Part shown: positions 53,159 to 60,866 of the stretch, one piece after another
Layout of the letters: every line of letters starts with the position of its first letter
Position numbering within the stretch: the stretch's first letter is position 1
Assembly: GCA_945889625.1 (NCBI GenBank)
Contig: CAMDCE010000027.1
Location: 1 to 61,977, forward strand
DNA: 61,977 bases
Source: Asaia bogorensis
GTDB taxonomy: Bacteria > Pseudomonadota > Alphaproteobacteria > Reyranellales > Reyranellaceae
Reading direction: 5' to 3'
Translations under genes and position numbers: made by a program
The notes under the pieces: model-generated
Databases searched by the model: none
Told to the model about the DNA's origin: nothing
What the model saw: the letters and a program-made list of their open reading frames with translations, nothing else

Positions 53159-54073
53159 ATGGCAGACAAGAATACACCGACCATCGCCTTCGTCGGGCTG
53201 GGCTCGATGGGGCTCGGCATGGCGAAGAACCTCCTGAAGCACGGACACAAGGTGGTGGGCGTCGATCCCAGCGCGGCGGCGCGAGAGGCCTTCACCGCAG
53301 CCGGCGGCACGACCGCCGCGACGCCGGCCGATGCGGCCGGGACCGCCGATGTCGTGATCGTCGCGGTCGTCAACGACAAGCAGGTCGAGACGGTGCTCTT
53401 CGGCGACAACGGCGTCGTCGGCACACTGCGCAAGGCCGGCCTCGTCATGCAGTGCGCCACGGTGCCCGCCGCCTTCGCGCGCGCTCTCGGCGAGCGCCTG
53501 GCCAAGAGCGGCCACGAGCTGCTCGACGCGCCGATGTCCGGCGGCCGCGCCCGTGCCGAATCGGGCGAGCTCACCTTCATGGCGTCCGGCTCGCCCAAGG
53601 CTTTCGCGACGGCCGAGAGCGTTCTTGCCGCGACGTCGGCCAAGGTGTTCCGCCTCGGCGACGCGCCCGGCATCGGCTCGCTGGTGAAGACGGTCAATCA
53701 ATTGCTGGCCGGCGTGCACATCGCCGCCGCGGCGGAAGCGATGGCGCTGGCGGCGAAGGCGGGCGCCGACACCCGCGCGGTGTTCGACGTGATTTCGGCG
53801 AGCGCCGGCAATTCCTGGATGTTCGGCAACCGCGTGCCGCGCATGCTGGACGACGATTACACGCCGACATCGGCCACCGAGATCTTCGTCAAGGATCTCG
53901 GGCTGGTGCTGAACACCGGCCACGAGCTCCGCTTGCCGCTGCCGTTGGCCGCCGCCGCGCATCAACTCTTCCTCGCGGCCGCCGGCGCAGGCTGGGGCAA
54001 GCTCGACGACTCGGCCGTGGTCAAGGTCTACGAGCAGGCCGGTGACTTCAAAGTGTCGTCGGCCAAGCGCTAG
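53159..54073 (+). CDS. ltnD: L-threonate dehydrogenase-like beta-hydroxyacid dehydrogenase (LtnD)
   Basis: 304 residues of the 3-hydroxyisobutyrate dehydrogenase family: IAFVGLGSMGLGMAKNLLKH (Rossmann), LDAPMSGGRARAESGELTFM (substrate block), GSLVKTVNQLLAGVHIAAAA with the catalytic Lys, and FVKDLGLVL. In an otn operon this family oxidises L-threonate to 2-oxo-tetronate with NAD. D-erythronate or another C4 acid is possible. Confidence 0.9.
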   Translation: MADKNTPTIAFVGLGSMGLGMAKNLLKHGHKVVGVDPSAAAREAFTAAGGTTAATPADAAGTADVVIVAVVNDKQVETVLFGDNGVVGTLRKAGLVMQCATVPAAFARALGERLAKSGHELLDAPMSGGRARAESGELTFMASGSPKAFATAESVLAATSAKVFRLGDAPGIGSLVKTVNQLLAGVHIAAAAEAMALAAKAGADTRAVFDVISASAGNSWMFGNRVPRMLDDDYTPTSATEIFVKDLGLVLNTGHELRLPLPLAAAAHQLFLAAAGAGWGKLDDSAVVKVYEQAGDFKVSSAKR

Positions 54074-54082
54074 ATTGCGTCG

Positions 54083-55495
54083 ATGCGTCGCCAGCGTTTC
54101 ACCAAGATCGTCGCCACCCTGGGGCCTGCCACCTCGACGCCGGAGCGCCTGCGCGCCCTGTTCGAGGCCGGCGCCGACGTCTTTCGGCTGAATTTCAGCC
54201 ACGGCGTGCCGGAGGACCATCGCCAGCGCGTTGCGCAGCTGCGCGCCCTCGAAAAGCACTACAAGCACCCGATCGCCATTCTGATGGACCTGCAGGGGCC
54301 GAAGCTGCGGCTGGGTGTAATCGGCAAGCAGCCGATCGAGCTGAAGAAGGGCCAGAAGCTGCGCTTCGACATGGATCCCAAGCCGGCCACGGCCAAGCGC
54401 GTCCCGCTGCTCCATCCCGAGATCTTCCAGGCAGCCCAGCCGGGCGGCTTGCTGCTGATCGACGACGGCAAGGTGCGACTGAGGATCGTCGCGCACGACA
54501 AGGACACGATCGACGCCGAGGTCGAGGTCGGCGGGCCAATCAGCGACCGCAAGGGCGTCAACCTGCCCAATCTGGTGCTGCCGCTGTCGCCGATGACGCC
54601 CAAGGACCACAAGGACCTCGCCTACGGCCTGTCGCTGGGCGTCGACTGGGTGGCGCTCTCCTTCGTACAGCGCGCCCACGACATCGCCGAACTGAAGAAG
54701 CTGGTGGCCGGCCGCGCCGCGGTGATGGCCAAGCTCGAGAAGCCGGCGGCCATCGAACATCTCGACGAAATCATCGAGCAGAGCGACGGCATCATGGTGG
54801 CGCGCGGCGATCTCGGTGTCGAAATGCCGCCCGAAGCCGTGCCGCCGCTGCAAAAGCGCATCCTCGCCACCTGCCGCGTGGCCGGACGACCGGCGATCGT
54901 CGCCACCCAGATGCTGGAGTCGATGGTGCATTCGCCGACGCCGACCCGTGCCGAAGCCTCGGACGTAGCGACGGCGGTCTATGACGGCGCCGACGCCGTC
55001 ATGCTGTCGGCTGAATCGGCGTCGGGCGACTATCCTATCGAGGCGGTCACCATCATGGACCGCATCATTCGCAGCGCCGAGGGCGACCCGCTCTATCGCC
55101 GCCTGATGGATGCCAGCCGCCACGAGCCGGAGGCGACGACGGCGGACGCGATCAGCGCCGCCGCCCGACAATGCGCCCACACGCTCTCGGCGGCGGCGAT
55201 CGTCACCTATACCAACACGGGTTCCACCACCTTGCGCGCCGCCCGCGAGCGGCCGGACGTGCGCATCCTTTGCCTGACGCCCAACATCGACACCGCGCGG
55301 CGCATGACGCTCACCTGGGGCGTCCATCCGGTCCATGCCGAGGACGCGCACAATTTCGCCGATATGGTGCAGCGCGCCGTCCGGGTCGCCCGCAAGGAGG
55401 AGATCGCCAAGCAGGGCGAGCGGCTGGTGATCACCGCCGGCGTGCCCTTCGGCACTCCCGGCGCCACCAATATCCTGCGCATCGCCTACTGCTAA
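54083..55495 (+). CDS. pyk: Pyruvate kinase
   Basis: 470 residues, normal length. KIVATLGPATSTPERLRALF, FRLNFSHGVPEDH, AILMDLQGPKLRLG, MAKLEKPAAIEHLDEIIEQS, IMVARGDLGVEMPPEAVP and ATQMLESMVHSPTPTRAE, then VMLSAESASGDYP, are pyruvate kinase signatures. It makes pyruvate and ATP from phosphoenolpyruvate. Being the last gene of the tetronate operon, nine bases after ltnD, it probably draws off triose phosphate made by OtnC. Its stop lies in a 13-bp tandem repeat. Confidence 0.95.
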   Translation: MRRQRFTKIVATLGPATSTPERLRALFEAGADVFRLNFSHGVPEDHRQRVAQLRALEKHYKHPIAILMDLQGPKLRLGVIGKQPIELKKGQKLRFDMDPKPATAKRVPLLHPEIFQAAQPGGLLLIDDGKVRLRIVAHDKDTIDAEVEVGGPISDRKGVNLPNLVLPLSPMTPKDHKDLAYGLSLGVDWVALSFVQRAHDIAELKKLVAGRAAVMAKLEKPAAIEHLDEIIEQSDGIMVARGDLGVEMPPEAVPPLQKRILATCRVAGRPAIVATQMLESMVHSPTPTRAEASDVATAVYDGADAVMLSAESASGDYPIEAVTIMDRIIRSAEGDPLYRRLMDASRHEPEATTADAISAAARQCAHTLSAAAIVTYTNTGSTTLRAARERPDVRILCLTPNIDTARRMTLTWGVHPVHAEDAHNFADMVQRAVRVARKEEIAKQGERLVITAGVPFGTPGATNILRIAYC

Positions 55496-55525
55496 GACCG
55501 GCTGCTAGGACCGGCTGCTAGGACC
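55490..55525. repeat. 13-bp tandem repeat at the convergent ends of pyk and the methyltransferase-like gene
   Basis: Units TGCTAAGACCGGC (55490-55502), TGCTAGGACCGGC (55503-55515) and a partial TGCTAGGACC (55516-55525). The first holds the pyk stop (TAA), the last the stop of the opposite gene (TAG read on the minus strand). Each later unit carries CTAG, a stop on both strands. Confidence 0.9.
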
Positions 55526-56462
55526 AAGTCTCCGGCGCGCGCGGCAGGCCGAGCATGCCGAGCCGCCGATGACCCGGCGGCGCAGATGGCGGCGCCTGGC
55601 GCCAGGGCGCAAACAGCGGGCGGCGCGGCGCCGTTCGCGCGGTCTCCTCGGGATTGGAGGCGGCAACGGCCGAGCGAAAGGCGTCCCGACGTGCGCTCTT
55701 CGATACCTTGTCGAAGGCGGCGCGATAGACTGCATGATCGGGCCGATAGACGTTCTGGATCGGCGTGCGATCGACGCTCGTCCCGGGCGCGTTCTGCGCG
55801 ATCGCTACGACCAGCTGCTCTTTCGGTGGCGAGAGATTGCCGGGGATGCCGGCGCCGGCATAGGCGCTCCACTCGTAGATGTCCCACGGCGAGGCGTGGA
55901 TGTCGGAGTAGGCACAGATATAGGCCTGAATGTCGGCGAAGCCGTTCACCGCGTAGTAGTCGAAGAACCAATCGGGCGACATTTTCAGGTAGGCCGTCCC
56001 CCAATGGGCCGCGCCCTCGTAGTGGAAGATAGAGCCTTCGGGCTTTAGCATACGCGTCGTATTGCGCAGGCACGCGGCCGGGTCGAACACGTTGTCCAGC
56101 ACGCTGCCGTTGTAGATGAAGTCAAAGACTCCCAGGAGGCCGACGGGCAGCTCCTTGGACAGGTCGAATATGTGCTCCGCCCCCTCGTAATCCGTGACGT
56201 CGCACGCCTCGATGACGGCATCCGTGAAAAGCGAAAAGAACGATGCGTCGGCGATGTAACCGTTCTTCTTGCCGTGCGGCAGCGGGCAGATGTCGACCCG
56301 CGCCGCCGGCCGCACCTCGAGCCCAACCTTGCGAACCAGCGCCGTCGCCTCGTCCGGCGTCATGAAGACCGTCTGGCGTCCCAGCATCAGGACGCGGCCG
56401 GTGATCTTGCGAAACCGGTGTTCCGTCAGGATCAATTCTGCGAGATGTCGAGTGATCGCCAT
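55518..56462 (-). CDS. Methyltransferase-like protein of unknown substrate
   Basis: 314 residues. VLMLGRQTVFMTPDEATALV, then EGAEHIFDLSKELPVGLLGV FDFIYNGSVLDNV in two parts and MLKPEGSIFHYEGAAH follow the order of a class I SAM methyltransferase (acid after strand 2, then strand 4 and 5), though the GxGxG loop is not typical. The C-terminal 70 residues are Arg/Pro/Ala-rich. It lies downstream of the PhyH gene, across a 98-bp palindrome, on the same strand. A sugar or lipid methylation role is a guess. Confidence 0.6.
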   Translation of the reverse strand: MAITRHLAELILTEHRFRKITGRVLMLGRQTVFMTPDEATALVRKVGLEVRPAARVDICPLPHGKKNGYIADASFFSLFTDAVIEACDVTDYEGAEHIFDLSKELPVGLLGVFDFIYNGSVLDNVFDPAACLRNTTRMLKPEGSIFHYEGAAHWGTAYLKMSPDWFFDYYAVNGFADIQAYICAYSDIHASPWDIYEWSAYAGAGIPGNLSPPKEQLVVAIAQNAPGTSVDRTPIQNVYRPDHAVYRAAFDKVSKSARRDAFRSAVAASNPEETARTAPRRPLFAPWRQAPPSAPPGHRRLGMLGLPRAPETWS

Positions 56463-56474
56463 CCGGGCGCTTAC

Positions 56475-56572
56475 AGCGCGATGGCTTTTGCTTCAGCCGT
56501 CGGCCCGGCTCCCGCAGCGAAGCGGTGCCTGAGCCGGGCCGACGGCGCAATTCGAGTGAAAGTCATCGCGCT
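56475..56572. repeat. 98-bp imperfect palindrome with a perfect 16-bp inner stem
   Basis: Outer arms AGCGCGATG (56475-56483) and CATCGCGCT (56564-56572) are perfect inverted repeats. Inside, GCCGTCGGCCCGGCTC (56496-56511) pairs perfectly with GAGCCGGGCCGACGGC (56531-56546), and the 19-base loop has a further CCGC/GCGG pair. It fills the gap between two same-strand genes and resembles dispersed palindromic elements of alphaproteobacteria. Confidence 0.85.
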
Positions 56573-57703
56573 TTAGGCGTGCCTATTGGTCAGTAGGCGC
56601 AGTCGACGGACAATGTCGTCTATCCTGGCGCCGAGCGTGGCCCGCCGCTCGAAGGCGAGATCGTCCTCCAGCTTCGAGATTCTTTCCCGCAATACACCAA
56701 CCTCATTACGCAGGCGCTGGATGGTCTGGGCAGTCTGTACCGACACTCCCGAGGGGTCGCTGCCGGGGACAAGCCTGCCCGCAGCGGATGGCGGCGGCAA
56801 CAGGGCGCGCTGAGCTTCGCTGTAGCGCGCCCACGCGGCTTCCGTCACATGGACGAAGCCGTTCCAATGGGCCGGACTCTGCGAGGAGGCCCAGACCGGC
56901 CCGAAGCAGATGTGAATGGTCTTGCGAGTCTGGTCGAGGACATTGGGAAAGCCGCCATGGCGCAGGTTCTCAGTGAAAAGGATGGCGTCGCCCGCCTGCA
57001 TCGGCAGGCCGATCATGCCCGGTTCCTTGAGCGGGTCCTTGCCGTAGGGTGCGTGAAAATTGGCCTTGTGGCTGCCGGGTACGACGCACAGCGGTCCGTT
57101 CTCCATCGGAACGTCGTGCAGCGCGTAAATGATGCGGGCCGTAAGCAGATTGAACTCCCGCCGGGTGCTGCCGCCACTCTCCGAGTCCATGAGCATGCCG
57201 CCCACGAACTGGTACTGGTTGCGCGAGTCGATGGGACCGCCCATGTGGCTGCCCGTGATATTGCCGCGATGGCGCAAGCGAAGCTCCGAGCTGCTGATGC
57301 GCAGCGGTCCGAGCGCCATCTCCTCGATATAGGCCATGGTCGGCGCATGGCCGACCAGAACATCGAACGCCGGATCGGCATTGAGGATGTCGTCGACGAT
57401 ATACTGGGGACCGCCGCCGCCGTGGTTGGTCATGTAGGAGCAGGTTCCGAGTTCATCGTCGTAGTGGTAGCGCAGCCCATAGTGGCCGATGAAATGCGGC
57501 TCATCGTCGATCGTCGAGCGGACTCTGTCTTCAAGGGTGTTGATCGCCGCAAGGCAGCGGGTGACGGAGTCAGGATCCAGAATGCCCTTCAGCAGCAGGT
57601 AGCCGTTCAGGTCGAATTGATATTTCTCGACGTCGTTCATAGAAGGCTCTGGCTCGGGCACTTCGGCGGGCGGGACGCTACGCACATAGTCCATTTTTGC
57701 CAC
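56573..57703 (-). CDS. Phytanoyl-CoA dioxygenase (PhyH)-family protein with C-terminal coiled coil
   Basis: 376 residues. FDLNGYLLLKGILDPDSVTR begins the PhyH fold; the iron pair fits HMGGPID (about 155-161), and the distal His lies in FTENLRHGGFPNVLDQTRKT, where Arg would bind 2-oxoglutarate. CVVPGSHKANFHAPYG is the typical loop. The last 55 residues form a coiled coil (IQRLRNEVGVLRERISKLED). A soluble Fe(II)/2-oxoglutarate oxygenase of unknown substrate. Start GTG 57703 has AGGA close by; ATG 57694 is possible. Confidence 0.83.
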   Translation of the reverse strand: MAKMDYVRSVPPAEVPEPEPSMNDVEKYQFDLNGYLLLKGILDPDSVTRCLAAINTLEDRVRSTIDDEPHFIGHYGLRYHYDDELGTCSYMTNHGGGGPQYIVDDILNADPAFDVLVGHAPTMAYIEEMALGPLRISSSELRLRHRGNITGSHMGGPIDSRNQYQFVGGMLMDSESGGSTRREFNLLTARIIYALHDVPMENGPLCVVPGSHKANFHAPYGKDPLKEPGMIGLPMQAGDAILFTENLRHGGFPNVLDQTRKTIHICFGPVWASSQSPAHWNGFVHVTEAAWARYSEAQRALLPPPSAAGRLVPGSDPSGVSVQTAQTIQRLRNEVGVLRERISKLEDDLAFERRATLGARIDDIVRRLRLLTNRHA

Positions 57704-57809
57704 AAAGTCCTGCCCCTACCGACCGGACGGCAGGACATTCGCCGGGGATGGCAGCGCTCCGTTGCCCGTAGACCTCATAGAAGCACTTCGAAGCACGAGA
57801 GGCTCCCCC

Positions 57810-58067
57810 GTGGAAAGTCCGACCAATCGACCGCAAACCGTCACCGCCCGGCGTCCCAGATCGGCCCTGGCCTTGGTCGACTACCTCGTGATCGCGGCGA
57901 CCGTATTCACATTCCTGGTGGTGGCGTCCGTCAACCACTCCCGCGCCAAAGCGCAGGGCCAGACGTCACTCCTCACGATCGGGCTTCCGGTCCAGACCAT
58001 CCAGACTCCGGACAACCTCGGCCTGATTAAGGCGAGAATTGGCGTTGCCAGAATGACAAACGGCTGA
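57810..58067 (+). CDS. Small single-pass membrane protein
   Basis: 85 residues from a GTG with GAGAGG seven bases upstream. One hydrophobic segment (ALVDYLVIAATVFTFLVVAS) is followed by a short periplasmic-like tail. No recognised family; divergent from the PhyH gene. The frame is open from 57762. Confidence 0.5.
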   Translation: MESPTNRPQTVTARRPRSALALVDYLVIAATVFTFLVVASVNHSRAKAQGQTSLLTIGLPVQTIQTPDNLGLIKARIGVARMTNG

Positions 58068-58081
58068 ACAAAATCAACGTT

Positions 58082-58435
58082 TTACGGGTGGACTCTCTGA
58101 CCGCCGTCATGGCGGGGACACGCGGGGGACACATCTGCGTGAGTTTCGGTTGTGGCCGGGCCTTCGTTGAAGCCTGCCCCATACGACACTCGAAGGTTCA
58201 GGCCACGCGGCCTGCAAGCGGCATCTCCCTTGATAGCCAAGCCCCGGCGCATCGACCGCACGACGTGGCCGTCGCCCTCGCGCAGAACCACTGGCGCAGC
58301 ATAGTTTGGGTAGACTTGGCGCGGCTCGTTCCGGCCCGCCATCGCTTCTTGGAAGCTCTTACCGACCAGCTCGAAATGCTCTTGCAAGAGGCGCATGTCC
58401 TCCTGGGTCATATCGTATTCGTAGAGGTTGCACAT
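58082..58435 (-). pseudogene. Truncated SRAP (YedK/HMCES-type) gene
   Basis: Starts MCNLYEYDMTQEDMRLLQEH, with the catalytic Cys2 of SOS-response-associated peptidases (which bond to abasic sites), followed by YPNYAAPVVL. Homology fades after about 70 residues, near SMRRGLAIK, where relatives continue for 150 or more with the catalytic Glu and His. The remaining 48 codons are unrelated. Likely non-functional, and a marker of a recombination boundary next to the element at the right edge. Confidence 0.78.
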
Positions 58436-58565
58436 GCCCAGAGAGCCTAGCAGCCCGCCATTAGACCGGGTATGGGGGCTCGACAAAAGCGCTCGGCCAA
58501 CTAGCGCAATCGAAGCCTTAGCTGCCATGCTTGTGATCGGGAAATACAGCAGGGGGGGTGAGATT

Positions 58566-58943
58566 GTGAAGCCAGCTTTGCTTGCCGTCATGGCGGCGTC
58601 ATTGATGTTCTGTCGGTCTGCGTCGGCCCAAGAAAATCCATTGTATCAGGGGTTCACGCAATGCCTCCAAGCCGCGATAGCGGGCGCTACACTAAGTGAC
58701 CCAATGACAGATCGGGCGGACAAGCTTGCGAGATTTCACTGCGACGGTCCGGAGGCTGGGGTTCTCTTTGCCGCGATGGAATTTGTGGCGCGGCAAGAGT
58801 TCAATGCGCCTGACCCTTCGATTGTGTGGCGGCGAACCGGCGGCGTTCAGTGCGCGCGGATACCGGGGCCTCCCATTGGTTACCATTGCGGAATCGAAAT
58901 TGACGTGGGCCGGCCCTTCTTGGAGGCACTCACCAAGCGTTAG
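58566..58943 (+). CDS. Exported hypothetical protein
   Basis: 125 residues from a GTG after GGGGTGA. Signal peptide MKPALLAVMAASLMFCRSAS with cleavage near ASAQEN. The mature part has three or four cysteines (QCLQAAIAGA, RFHCDGPEAG, VQCARIPG, YHCGIEID), probably disulfide-bonded. Family unknown. Convergent with the nuclease gene with a four-base overlap of ends. Confidence 0.6.
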   Translation: MKPALLAVMAASLMFCRSASAQENPLYQGFTQCLQAAIAGATLSDPMTDRADKLARFHCDGPEAGVLFAAMEFVARQEFNAPDPSIVWRRTGGVQCARIPGPPIGYHCGIEIDVGRPFLEALTKR

Positions 58944-59398
58944 CGCCTCTCCGCCCGCCACTCCCATGCCGGCTGACAGTCGTGCGCGTGCACACCGAGA
59001 TTCGCAGTCTTGGCGTCGCGCTCCTGCACCACGTAATCATGGCTGTACCGAACGAATGCCCAGGCCATGCCGGCGCTCACCATGTCGGCACCGAGGTCGC
59101 GGCCATCGGCTCGGCACAGCGCAACTGTCCGACCGTAGCGGTCCTTCGTCTTGGGTTCGCACTCGACGCCGCGTCCCTGCACCAGTCCGACGAGGTAGTC
59201 AGTCGCGATCCGGCCAGCCGGCCAGCCGTCGGCACAGTCCTGGCGTGTCTCGGCCGCGTCGATCCCCCATAGCCGATAGGTCGTGCCCGCAAGCTTGATC
59301 GTGTCGCCATCGGTCACCGATTGCGCCGCCGATGCCAGTGGCGCAGTGAACGCGAGAGCGAGCGCCACCCTAGTAAGGCAAGCGCGAAACGTCATCAT
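58940..59398 (-). CDS. Secreted thermonuclease-family (SNase-like) nuclease
   Basis: 152 residues: a signal peptide (about 1-24), then VTDGDTIKLAGTTYRLWGID (Ca-binding Asp and the first catalytic Arg) and KDRYGRTVALCRADGRDLGA, with the second Arg in the DRYGR block; MAWAFVRYS follows. These are the staphylococcal nuclease signatures. It would cut DNA or RNA outside the cytoplasm. ATG 59398 lies inside the end of the upstream gene (29-base overlap). Confidence 0.87.
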   Translation of the reverse strand: MMTFRACLTRVALALAFTAPLASAAQSVTDGDTIKLAGTTYRLWGIDAAETRQDCADGWPAGRIATDYLVGLVQGRGVECEPKTKDRYGRTVALCRADGRDLGADMVSAGMAWAFVRYSHDYVVQERDAKTANLGVHAHDCQPAWEWRAERR

Positions 59399-59921
59399 TG
59401 CAACGCTGGGCAAGCCGACAGGAGAATGGGGGCCGAGGCGACAAATCATTGCGGCATTTATTGCATTGCTCGCTGGTGTCGGCCGCATCACCGGCAGCAC
59501 CGCATTTAGGTTTGCAATATTCTGCCGCTGATTCTGACATTGGCAGACTGCCGTCACTAGAGCATTCTGCGCCGTCGCTCAGTCCCACATTGCGTGCGGC
59601 AGACACGGCTTCTCGGGCAACCAAAGACCGGCCGGCATCATAGCCTTGCCCCTTGAGGTATTGCCCCAACCGGACTGATTGAGACGCATATTGAGCTGCC
59701 TCTGTCTTTTCTTTCGAGATGATGGCGGCGCAAAAGGCTCTGAGTTCAGGTTGAGGACAAGAAGTTCGCGGCGGAGTCTGCCATTTTTCCATCACTCCTT
59801 GGCAGTAGGCCGCGAAAATCTCGGTATCTGTCGCACGGTCTTGGGCCGCCGCGACACCAACCCGCACTAGCGTCACCAGCGCCACCGATACAACCGCGAG
59901 CGGAATGGTCCACCATCTCAT
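59370..59921 (-). CDS. Exported cysteine-rich hypothetical protein
   Basis: 183 residues with a signal peptide (MRWWTIPLAVVSVALVTLVR, cleavage near AAAQDR). The mature part holds ten or so cysteines, several clustered near the C terminus (YCKPKCGAAGD, EQCNKCRNDL). No family recognised. Same strand as the nuclease, which it overlaps by 29 bases, so the two are probably co-transcribed. Confidence 0.6.
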   Translation of the reverse strand: MRWWTIPLAVVSVALVTLVRVGVAAAQDRATDTEIFAAYCQGVMEKWQTPPRTSCPQPELRAFCAAIISKEKTEAAQYASQSVRLGQYLKGQGYDAGRSLVAREAVSAARNVGLSDGAECSSDGSLPMSESAAEYCKPKCGAAGDAADTSEQCNKCRNDLSPRPPFSCRLAQRCNDDVSRLPY

Positions 59922-59930
59922 CCCGCGAGG

Positions 59931-60164
59931 CTATCGGGCGGCGCGACGGCGTTCAACCGCAACTCGTTCAATGCCGCGCCCCTGTTCATCCAACGCCTTG
60001 CACAGCTCTCGCAGCTTTTGACGCCATCCGCCCTTCCAGGCATTACGCGACGACTTCGCCTTTCCGGACGCGGTTCGTGGTCCTGTCGATCGTTCCCACG
60101 GGCGCCATCGGTGGATTAGTTGGGCCCGCAAGCGCCGGTGTTCTGGTGTCCTGACGTAGCTCAC
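59931..60164 (-). CDS. Small Arg/Trp-rich accessory-DNA protein
   Basis: 77 residues from a GTG with AGGAG six bases upstream. SYVRTPEHRRLRAQLIHRWR then PWERSTGPRTASGKAKSSRN is a sequence pattern I recognise from short conserved proteins in proteobacterial accessory regions; function unknown. Very basic, so nucleic-acid contact is likely. Its first 122 bases overlap the 3' end of the preceding gene in another frame. Confidence 0.65.
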   Translation of the reverse strand: MSYVRTPEHRRLRAQLIHRWRPWERSTGPRTASGKAKSSRNAWKGGWRQKLRELCKALDEQGRGIERVAVERRRAAR

Positions 60165-60840
60165 GCGAGTCTCCTGAAAGTTTGTTCGGCGCGAAAGCGT
60201 TTCCTCCCGCGCGCGAGGGTGCGAGCCCATTGTTGATTTGCTGCGGGCCGCTCGTGACGTTGGCCTGTTTCGCGAAAAGCACGGGCGGGTTTTTGACCAT
60301 AGCTAGAGTTTCCAGCGTCGCGCGGCATTGCGCTTGGGCTCGCAAGCCGTACCGAAAGAACAGATCCACGGTTGGAATTTGATTGCTGCCGAGGGCGCGC
60401 TCTGCCAGCCGAGTAAATATTGCCTGTAGGGCGGTTGCCTGATGCATCAGCATGTCCTCGACATGGGTCAGGTCGCCTTTGCGAAGCTTTGCCACCGAAT
60501 CCCGCAGCTCATCGGCAAACGCTCCCCAATCCACAGTCTTGCCGCCCAGGTTCGTCTCTTGCTCAGTTCGTACCGCGACGCGGAGGGCTGAAGTCAGAGG
60601 ACTCGCAACTGCCCTTGCAAGATCGGCCCCCGACACACTCGGATGGTCAGCAGTGTGAACAACGGCCCGTTCCTCTCCAGGCGCCGCCACCGCTCTGCTA
60701 GGCGTGAGATTTCGTCCCGACCGAAGCGGCTTCGCCGCTTGAAGACCTGGCGGCTGGGAAGCGTCCTCGCGACCGCGCTTGCGCTTGGGCTTGTAGGCCC
60801 CGCGCCGCGCTCTCGCTCCCGCAATGCTGTTCTGATCCAT
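60043..60840 (-). CDS. Conserved accessory-DNA protein of unknown function
   Basis: 265 residues. A Lys/Arg-rich N terminus (YKPKRKRGREDASQPPG), then the conserved core HVEDMLMHQATALQAIFTRL, DLFFRYGLRAQAQCRATLET and KQANVTSGPQQINNG, which I recognise from proteins that accompany the SYVRTPEHRR family. The tail overlaps that gene by 122 bases; the tail has protein-like conservation (PMAPVGTIDR), so the overlap seems genuine. Role unknown. Confidence 0.65.
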   Translation of the reverse strand: MDQNSIAGARARRGAYKPKRKRGREDASQPPGLQAAKPLRSGRNLTPSRAVAAPGEERAVVHTADHPSVSGADLARAVASPLTSALRVAVRTEQETNLGGKTVDWGAFADELRDSVAKLRKGDLTHVEDMLMHQATALQAIFTRLAERALGSNQIPTVDLFFRYGLRAQAQCRATLETLAMVKNPPVLFAKQANVTSGPQQINNGLAPSRAGGNAFAPNKLSGDSRELRQDTRTPALAGPTNPPMAPVGTIDRTTNRVRKGEVVA

Positions 60841-60866
60841 CGTCGCTCCGCTCCCAGTGGTAAGTA

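Noticed and set aside
53072..55351. A 759-codon open frame on the minus strand
   Set aside because: It lies wholly antisense to ltnD and pyk, which have complete family signatures. GC-rich codon bias opens the opposite frame, and its translation is low-complexity His/Arg/Gly without domains.
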